In this document: piece by piece, positions 59,765 through 64,000 of the stretch
How the letters are laid out: every line of letters begins with the position of its first letter
How positions within the stretch are numbered: position 1 is the stretch's first letter
Notes under the pieces: model-generated
Seen by the model: the letters and a program-made list of their open reading frames with translations, nothing else
The model's database searches: none
Told to the model about the DNA's origin: nothing
Assembly: GCA_023664775.1 (NCBI GenBank)
Contig: JAMPEW010000007.1
Location: 1-64,000 of the forward strand
Reading direction: 5' to 3'
Length of the DNA: 64,000 nucleotides
Source: Clostridium sp.
Lineage (GTDB): Bacteria; Bacillota; Clostridia; Lachnospirales; Lachnospiraceae
Position numbers and translations under genes: made by a program

Positions 59765-60198
59765 TGTTAATGCCTAAGAGAGTTAAGCGTCGTAAGCAGT
59801 TTAGAGGCTCTATGAAGGGTAAGGCGCTTAGAGGAAATAAAATAACAAATGGTGAGTATGGTATTGTGGCTATGGAGCCTGCATGGATTAAGTCAAATCA
59901 GATTGAGGCTGCCCGTATTGCCATGACACGTTACGTAAAGCGTAATGGTAAGGTTTGGATAAAGATTTTCCCTGACAAGCCGGTAACAGCTAAGCCTGCT
60001 GAGACTCGTATGGGTTCCGGTAAGGGCTCACTTGAATACTGGGTTGCAGTTGTTAAGCCGGGAAGGGTGCTTTTTGAGATTGCAGGTGTTCCTGAGGAGA
60101 CTGCAAAGGAGGCACTCCGTCTTGCGACACACAAGCTTCCGTTGAAGTGTAAGATTGTGTCAAAGGCAGACTTAGAAGCCAGCGAAGGAGGTAAATAG
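59764..60198 (+). CDS. rplP: Ribosomal protein L16
   Basis: A 144-aa protein near the A site. [20 protein letters not shown] and [20 protein letters not shown] are typical. It overlaps rpsC by one base (TAATG). Confidence 0.98.
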   Translation: MLMPKRVKRRKQFRGSMKGKALRGNKITNGEYGIVAMEPAWIKSNQIEAARIAMTRYVKRNGKVWIKIFPDKPVTAKPAETRMGSGKGSLEYWVAVVKPGRVLFEIAGVPEETAKEALRLATHKLPLKCKIVSKADLEASEGGK

Positions 60199-60200
60199 CA

Positions 60201-60401
60201 GTGAAGCTTAAGGAATATAAAGAAGAATTAAAGGCAAAATCACTTGAAGAATTACAGAGCGATTTAGTAGCTGCTAAGAAGGAATTATTCAATTTGAGAT
60301 TCCAGAATGCCACTAATCAGCTTGAGAATACAAGCAGAATTAAGGATGTCAGAAGAAACATCGCCAGAATACAGACTATAATAGCCCAAAAGGCTAACTA
60401 A
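60201..60401 (+). CDS. rpmC: Ribosomal protein L29
   Basis: A 66-aa two-helix protein at the exit tunnel. [20 protein letters not shown] and [15 protein letters not shown] match the family. GTG start with AAGGAGG ahead. Confidence 0.97.
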   Translation: MKLKEYKEELKAKSLEELQSDLVAAKKELFNLRFQNATNQLENTSRIKDVRRNIARIQTIIAQKAN

Positions 60402-60424
60402 TTATCGTAAAAGGAGGAATTATT

Positions 60425-60679
60425 GTGGACAGAAATCTTAGAAAAACACGTGTAGGCTTAGTTACAAGTGATAAAATGGATAAGACAATTGTTGTTTCAA
60501 TCGTTGACAATGTAAAGCATCCTCTTTACGGTAAGATTGTAAAGAGAACTTACAAGTTGAAGGCTCATGATGAGAAAAATGAGTGCAGGATTGGCGATAG
60601 AGTAAAAGTTATGGAAACAAGACCACTTTCCAAGGATAAGAGATGGAGACTTGTTGAGATAATTGAGAAAGCGAAGTAA
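60425..60679 (+). CDS. rpsQ: Ribosomal protein S17
   Basis: An 84-aa OB-fold primary 16S rRNA-binding protein. [20 protein letters not shown] and [20 protein letters not shown] are typical. GTG start with AAAGGAGG ahead. Confidence 0.97.
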   Translation: MDRNLRKTRVGLVTSDKMDKTIVVSIVDNVKHPLYGKIVKRTYKLKAHDEKNECRIGDRVKVMETRPLSKDKRWRLVEIIEKAK

Positions 60680-60693
60680 AGGAGGCATAAGCA

Positions 60694-61062
60694 ATGGTTC
60701 AGCAGGAAACAAGACTTAAGGTTGCCGACAATACTGGTGCTAAGGAGCTTCTCTGCATCAGAGTATTAGGCGGTTCAACCAGAAGATATGCAAACATCGG
60801 CGATATCATAGTTGCCTCCGTTAAGGATGCAACGCCGGGCGGAGTTGTAAAGAAAGGTGACGTTGTAAAGGCTGTAGTAGTACGTTCTAAGAAGGGTGCG
60901 CGCCGTAAGGACGGTTCCTACATCAAGTTTGATGAGAATGCAGCAGTTATCATAAAGGAAGACGGAAACCCAAGAGGAACCCGTATATTTGGACCTGTTG
61001 CAAGAGAGCTTCGTGATAAGAAGTTTATGAAGATTGTTTCTCTTGCACCGGAAGTATTATAG
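60694..61062 (+). CDS. rplN: Ribosomal protein L14
   Basis: A 122-aa subunit-interface protein. [20 protein letters not shown] and [20 protein letters not shown] match; length is exact for the family. AAAGGAGG precedes the ATG. Binding site of the silencing factor RsfS in other bacteria. Confidence 0.98.
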   Translation: MVQQETRLKVADNTGAKELLCIRVLGGSTRRYANIGDIIVASVKDATPGGVVKKGDVVKAVVVRSKKGARRKDGSYIKFDENAAVIIKEDGNPRGTRIFGPVARELRDKKFMKIVSLAPEVL

Positions 61063-61074
61063 GAGGTAGAGACT

Positions 61075-61392
61075 GTGGCAACAATGAAAATTAAAAAAGA
61101 CGATCTCGTCAGAGTGATTGCCGGTAAAGATAAAGGCAAAGAAGGAAAAGTATTAGCAGTTGATACTAAAAATAATAAGGTGCTTGTTGAGGGTGTTAAT
61201 ATTGTTCACAGACACAGTAAGCCGAGCATGCAGAATCAGCAGGGCGGAATTATTGACAAGGAAGCGCCGATTGATATATCTAACGTAATGTACCTTTATA
61301 AGGGCAAGCCGGTTAGAATCGGTTTTATAGGTGAAAAGAAAGATAAGACGAGAGCTGCCAAGGTAAATGGCAAGCTTGAGGCTATTGACTAG
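61075..61392 (+). CDS. rplX: Ribosomal protein L24
   Basis: A 105-aa assembly-initiator protein with a KOW motif (DLVRVIAGKDKGKEGKVLAV) and the NIVHRHSKPSMQNQQGGII segment. GTG at 61075 is 7 nt from AGGAGGT; the ATG at 61084 is too far from it. Confidence 0.96.
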   Translation: MATMKIKKDDLVRVIAGKDKGKEGKVLAVDTKNNKVLVEGVNIVHRHSKPSMQNQQGGIIDKEAPIDISNVMYLYKGKPVRIGFIGEKKDKTRAAKVNGKLEAID

Positions 61393-61419
61393 GAATACTA
61401 AGAAAGGAGGCATAGGATT

Positions 61420-61959
61420 TTGAGCAGACTTAAGGATATGTATAGCAACGAGATTAAAGATGCTATGACAAAAAAGTTCGGATATAAAAATGTTATGCAG
61501 GTGCCAAAGCTTGAGAAGATTGTTATCAACATGGGTGTTGGTGAGGCAAGAGAGAATGCTAAGGTGCTTGATGCAGCTATAAAGGATTTAGAGATTATAA
61601 CAGGTCAGAAGGCTGTTGTTACAAGAGCAAAGAAGTCGGTTGCAAACTTCAAGCTTAGAGAGGGAATGCCTATTGGATGCAAGGTTACACTTCGTGGCGA
61701 AAAGATGTATGAGTTTACTGACAGACTTGTAAACCTTGCACTTCCACGTGTACGTGACTTCAGAGGTGTTAATCCTAATGCGTTTGACGGCAGAGGAAAC
61801 TATGCGCTTGGCATTAAGGAGCAGCTTATTTTCCCGGAAATCGAGTACGATAAGATTGATAAGGTAAGAGGTATGGACGTTATATTTGTTACTACGGCAA
61901 ATACTGACGAGGAAGCCCGCGAATTATTAACTCTTTTCGGTATGCCATTTAAGAAGTAA
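61420..61959 (+). CDS. rplE: Ribosomal protein L5
   Basis: A 179-aa protein that binds 5S r[23 protein letters not shown] and [20 protein letters not shown] are diagnostic. TTG start with AAAGGAGG about 8 nt ahead. Confidence 0.98.
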   Translation: MSRLKDMYSNEIKDAMTKKFGYKNVMQVPKLEKIVINMGVGEARENAKVLDAAIKDLEIITGQKAVVTRAKKSVANFKLREGMPIGCKVTLRGEKMYEFTDRLVNLALPRVRDFRGVNPNAFDGRGNYALGIKEQLIFPEIEYDKIDKVRGMDVIFVTTANTDEEARELLTLFGMPFKK

Positions 61960-61973
61960 TAGGAGGGATTAAC

Positions 61974-62159
61974 ATGGCAAAAACATCAATGAAGGTTAAA
62001 CAGCAGCGTGCTCAGAAGTTTTCAACAAGAGAGTACACCCGCTGTAAGATATGTGGTCGTCCACATGCATATTTGAGAAAATACGGAATTTGCAGAATCT
62101 GCTTCCGTGAGTTAGCATATAAGGGACAGATACCTGGCGTTAAGAAGTCAAGTTGGTAA
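61974..62159 (+). CDS. rpsZ: Ribosomal protein S14, type Z (zinc-binding)
   Basis: A 61-aa zinc form: Cys24, Cys27, Cys40 and Cys43 (CKICGR...CRICFRE). This is the Firmicute housekeeping form; zinc-free paralogues replace it during zinc limitation in some species. AGGAGG precedes the ATG. A 141-bp spacer with a folded repeat element separates it from rpsH. Confidence 0.97.
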   Translation: MAKTSMKVKQQRAQKFSTREYTRCKICGRPHAYLRKYGICRICFRELAYKGQIPGVKKSSW

Positions 62160-62161
62160 TT

Positions 62162-62275
62162 GCCCTAAGAAGGGACTTTTGTCATAAGGAGGGACCCACG
62201 AAGTGGGAGGATGCCTTATGACCGACCTGCGAAGCGTGGGAAGATTTCTTAGGGCGGACCCACGAAGCAATTTCT
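62162..62275 (+). repeat. Folded repeat element between rpsZ and rpsH
   Basis: Nested stems: GCCCTAAGAA (62162-62171) with TTCTTAGGGC (62246-62255); inside it GTCATAAGG (62181-62189) with CCTTATGAC (62214-62222); at the tip CCCAC-GAA-GTGGG (62195-62207). GACCCACGAAG (62193 and 62258) and GACCTGCGAAG (62224) form three spaced copies of one 11-bp motif. The other genes of the operon are mostly 10-40 bp apart. Confidence 0.8.
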
Positions 62276-62300
62276 AAATAATATAGGAGGCAAAAGAATT

Positions 62301-62702
62301 ATGTCAATGAGCGATCCAATTGCAGATATGCTTACAAGAATTCGTAATGCAAATACTGCAAAACATGATACAGTAGATATACCGGCATCTAAGATGAAGC
62401 TGGCGATTGCGGATATTCTTCTTAACGAGGGATATATTAAGGCAGTTGACGTTGTTGAGGAAGGAAACTTCAAGACGATAAGAGTTACACTTAAATATGG
62501 TGCAAACAAGAACGAGAAGGTACTTACCGGACTTAAGAGAATTTCTAAGCCGGGACTTCGTGTGTACGCATCAAAGGATGAGCTTCCAAAGGTTCTTGGA
62601 GGACTTGGAACAGCTATCATTTCAACGAACAAGGGTGTGCTTACGGATAAGGAAGCAAGAAAGCAGAATGTCGGCGGAGAAGTGCTTGCTTTCATTTGGT
62701 AA
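62301..62702 (+). CDS. rpsH: Ribosomal protein S8
   Basis: A 133-aa 16S-binding assembly protein; in E. coli it represses the spc operon. [20 protein letters not shown] and [20 protein letters not shown] fit. AGGAGG precedes the ATG, directly after the folded element. Confidence 0.98.
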   Translation: MSMSDPIADMLTRIRNANTAKHDTVDIPASKMKLAIADILLNEGYIKAVDVVEEGNFKTIRVTLKYGANKNEKVLTGLKRISKPGLRVYASKDELPKVLGGLGTAIISTNKGVLTDKEARKQNVGGEVLAFIW

Positions 62703-62737
62703 ATGCACATTAAAAATTATAAGGAGGATAAGGCGAA

Positions 62738-63277
62738 ATGTCACGAATTGGAAGAATGCCTATCGCTGTACCGGCAGGTGTTACTGTTGATATAGCAGAA
62801 AATAATAAGGTGACTGTAAAGGGACCAAAGGGAACTCTTGAAAGAGTGCTCCCTGCTGAAATGGAAATCACCAAAGAGGGTGAGGAAATTTTAGTAAAAA
62901 GACCAAATGATTTAAAGAAAATGAAATCACTTCACGGTCTTACAAGAACACTGATTAACAACATGGTTGTTGGTGTTACGGAAGGATATACAAAGACGCT
63001 TGAGGTAAACGGAGTTGGTTACAGGGCAGCAAAGCAGGGCAGCAAGCTTACGCTTTCCCTTGGATATTCACATCCGGTAGAGATGACTGACCCTGAGGGA
63101 ATTTCCACTACCGTTGACGGAAATAAGATTGTTGTAAGTGGTATTGATAAAGAAAAGGTTGGACAGTACGCAGCCGAAATAAGAGAAAAGAGAGCGCCTG
63201 AACCATATAAGGGTAAGGGTATCAAGTACGATTATGAGGTTATCAGACGTAAGGTTGGTAAGACCGGTAAGAAATAA
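62738..63277 (+). CDS. rplF: Ribosomal protein L6
   Basis: A 179-aa two-domain protein near the factor-binding site. [20 protein letters not shown] and the C-terminal [20 protein letters not shown] are diagnostic. AAGGAGG precedes the ATG. Confidence 0.98.
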   Translation: MSRIGRMPIAVPAGVTVDIAENNKVTVKGPKGTLERVLPAEMEITKEGEEILVKRPNDLKKMKSLHGLTRTLINNMVVGVTEGYTKTLEVNGVGYRAAKQGSKLTLSLGYSHPVEMTDPEGISTTVDGNKIVVSGIDKEKVGQYAAEIREKRAPEPYKGKGIKYDYEVIRRKVGKTGKK

Positions 63278-63295
63278 TTAAGGAGTGTAAATGAG

Positions 63296-63664
63296 ATGAT
63301 TAATAAAGAATCAAGAAGCGTTAGACGTGTTAAAAAGCATTTAAGAGTTCGTAACCGTTTCAGCGGCACAGCAGCAAGACCTCGTTTAGCAGTATTCAGA
63401 AGTAATAATCATATGTACGCTCAGATTATTGATGATACGGCTGGACATACTTTGGTGTCTGCTTCCACTGTTCAGAAGGATGTAAAGGCTGAGCTTGAAA
63501 AGACAAATGATGTGGCAGCGGCTGCTTATCTTGGAAAGGTTATAGCAAAAAGAGCCCTTGATGCAGGAATAACGACAGTTGTTTTTGACAGAGGTGGATT
63601 TGTCTATCATGGTAAGATTAAGGCATTAGCAGATGCAGCAAGAGAAGCTGGATTAGAATTCTAA
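63296..63664 (+). CDS. rplR: Ribosomal protein L18
   Basis: A 122-aa 5S rRNA-binding protein. [20 protein letters not shown] and [20 protein letters not shown] match the family. AAGGAG precedes the ATG. Confidence 0.98.
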   Translation: MINKESRSVRRVKKHLRVRNRFSGTAARPRLAVFRSNNHMYAQIIDDTAGHTLVSASTVQKDVKAELEKTNDVAAAAYLGKVIAKRALDAGITTVVFDRGGFVYHGKIKALADAAREAGLEF

Positions 63665-63683
63665 TAAGGAGGAAAAGCGACAT

Positions 63684-64000
63684 ATGAAGCATGAAATCAT
63701 AGATGCGAGTAAGTTAGAATTAGAAGAAAATGTTGTAAACATTAAGCGTGTTACTAAAGTTGTTAAGGGCGGACGTAACATGAGATTTGCTGCTCTTGTG
63801 GTTGTCGGAGACAAAAACGGCCATGTAGGCGCCGGCGTAGGAAAGGCTGCGGAAATTCCGGAAGCCATCCGCAAGGGTAAAGAGGACGCAATCAAAAAAT
63901 TAGTTAAGGTTAAAATTAATGAGAACGGAAGTATTCCTTATGATTGGGAAGGCAGCTTCGGCAGTGCGAAGGTATTGCTTAAGTCTTCTCCAAAGGGTAC
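63684..64000 (+). CDS. rpsE: Ribosomal protein S5, 3' partial
   Basis: The first 105 codons of S5; the gene runs past the window end. [20 protein letters not shown] and [20 protein letters not shown] are the double-stranded-RNA-binding and conserved loop segments, the latter tied to spectinomycin resistance and accuracy in other species. AAGGAGG precedes the ATG. Confidence 0.97.
   Translation, partial: MKHEIIDASKLELEENVVNIKRVTKVVKGGRNMRFAALVVVGDKNGHVGAGVGKAAEIPEAIRKGKEDAIKKLVKVKINENGSIPYDWEGSFGSAKVLLKSSPKG

Overview
The window looks like a chromosome segment from a strictly anaerobic, fermentative Clostridia, most like Lachnospiraceae. Evidence: low-to-moderate G+C, strong AGGAGG ribosome binding sites, GTG/TTG starts, type-Z zinc S14, MecA, and an anaerobic gene set (2-oxoacid:ferredoxin oxidoreductase, HydG/HydF, a 2[4Fe-4S] ferredoxin, pyruvate formate-lyase and its activase). 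There is no rRNA, tRNA, CRISPR array, prophage or intact insertion sequence that I can see.

Layout. 1-2.7 kb: 3' part of a fused alpha/beta 2-oxoacid:ferredoxin oxidoreductase, meeting an Rpn-type nuclease gene head-on. 3.5-7.7 kb: pyruvate kinase, then hydG and hydF. 7.8-12.6 kb: a 1129-aa hybrid histidine kinase and a hemerythrin/CheX-like/receiver protein. 12.6-13.1 kb: a 462-bp mosaic palindrome. 13.2-20.1 kb: an XRE-TPR regulator, a LacI-type-sensor/GGDEF-like/EAL/beta-helix fusion, two glycosyltransferases and a DUF2304 protein. 20.4-23.5 kb: ferredoxin, mecA, thrH, a BI-1 family protein and a DUF1858 protein. 23.7-27.4 kb: a pyruvate formate-lyase locus in which the glycyl-radical domain is a separate 79-aa protein. 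27.5-27.9 kb: a probable type I toxin-antitoxin locus.

28-44 kb: cell-wall hydrolases (CwlD-like and SH3-NlpC/P60), a YjfB-type motility protein, an aminotransferase, long hpf, a 7TM-PAS-GGDEF-EAL protein behind a structured leader, a cytoplasmic ParB-like/BMP fusion with a phosphoesterase, a zinc-ribbon Ser/Thr kinase, citrate synthase, an RlmI-like methyltransferase and cardiolipin synthase. 44.4-54.1 kb: a membrane protein whose repeat tail has decayed past a stop codon, then a 2811-aa surface adhesin with 16 SpaA/Cna-B-like repeats. 54.3-55.4 kb: an orphan PemK/MazF-like protein and two tandem structured RNA units. 55.4-64 kb: the S10-spc ribosomal protein operon from rpsJ to a truncated rpsE.

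How the genes fit together: pyruvate kinase feeds pyruvate to two routes, ferredoxin-linked oxidation (with hydrogenase maturation genes nearby) and pyruvate formate-lyase. Two EAL proteins, the hybrid kinase/hemerythrin pair, the BMP fusion and the Ser/Thr kinase form a dense signalling set. The adhesin, CwlD-like amidase, NlpC/P60 protein and glycosyltransferases act at the envelope.

The observations I rate highest are the split pyruvate formate-lyase with its Cys-containing companion protein, the mosaic palindrome with exchanged modules, the tandem RNA units before the S10 operon, the LacI-EAL-beta-helix fusion, and the ParB-like/BMP fusion. All assignments are by eye from sequence; no database search was run.
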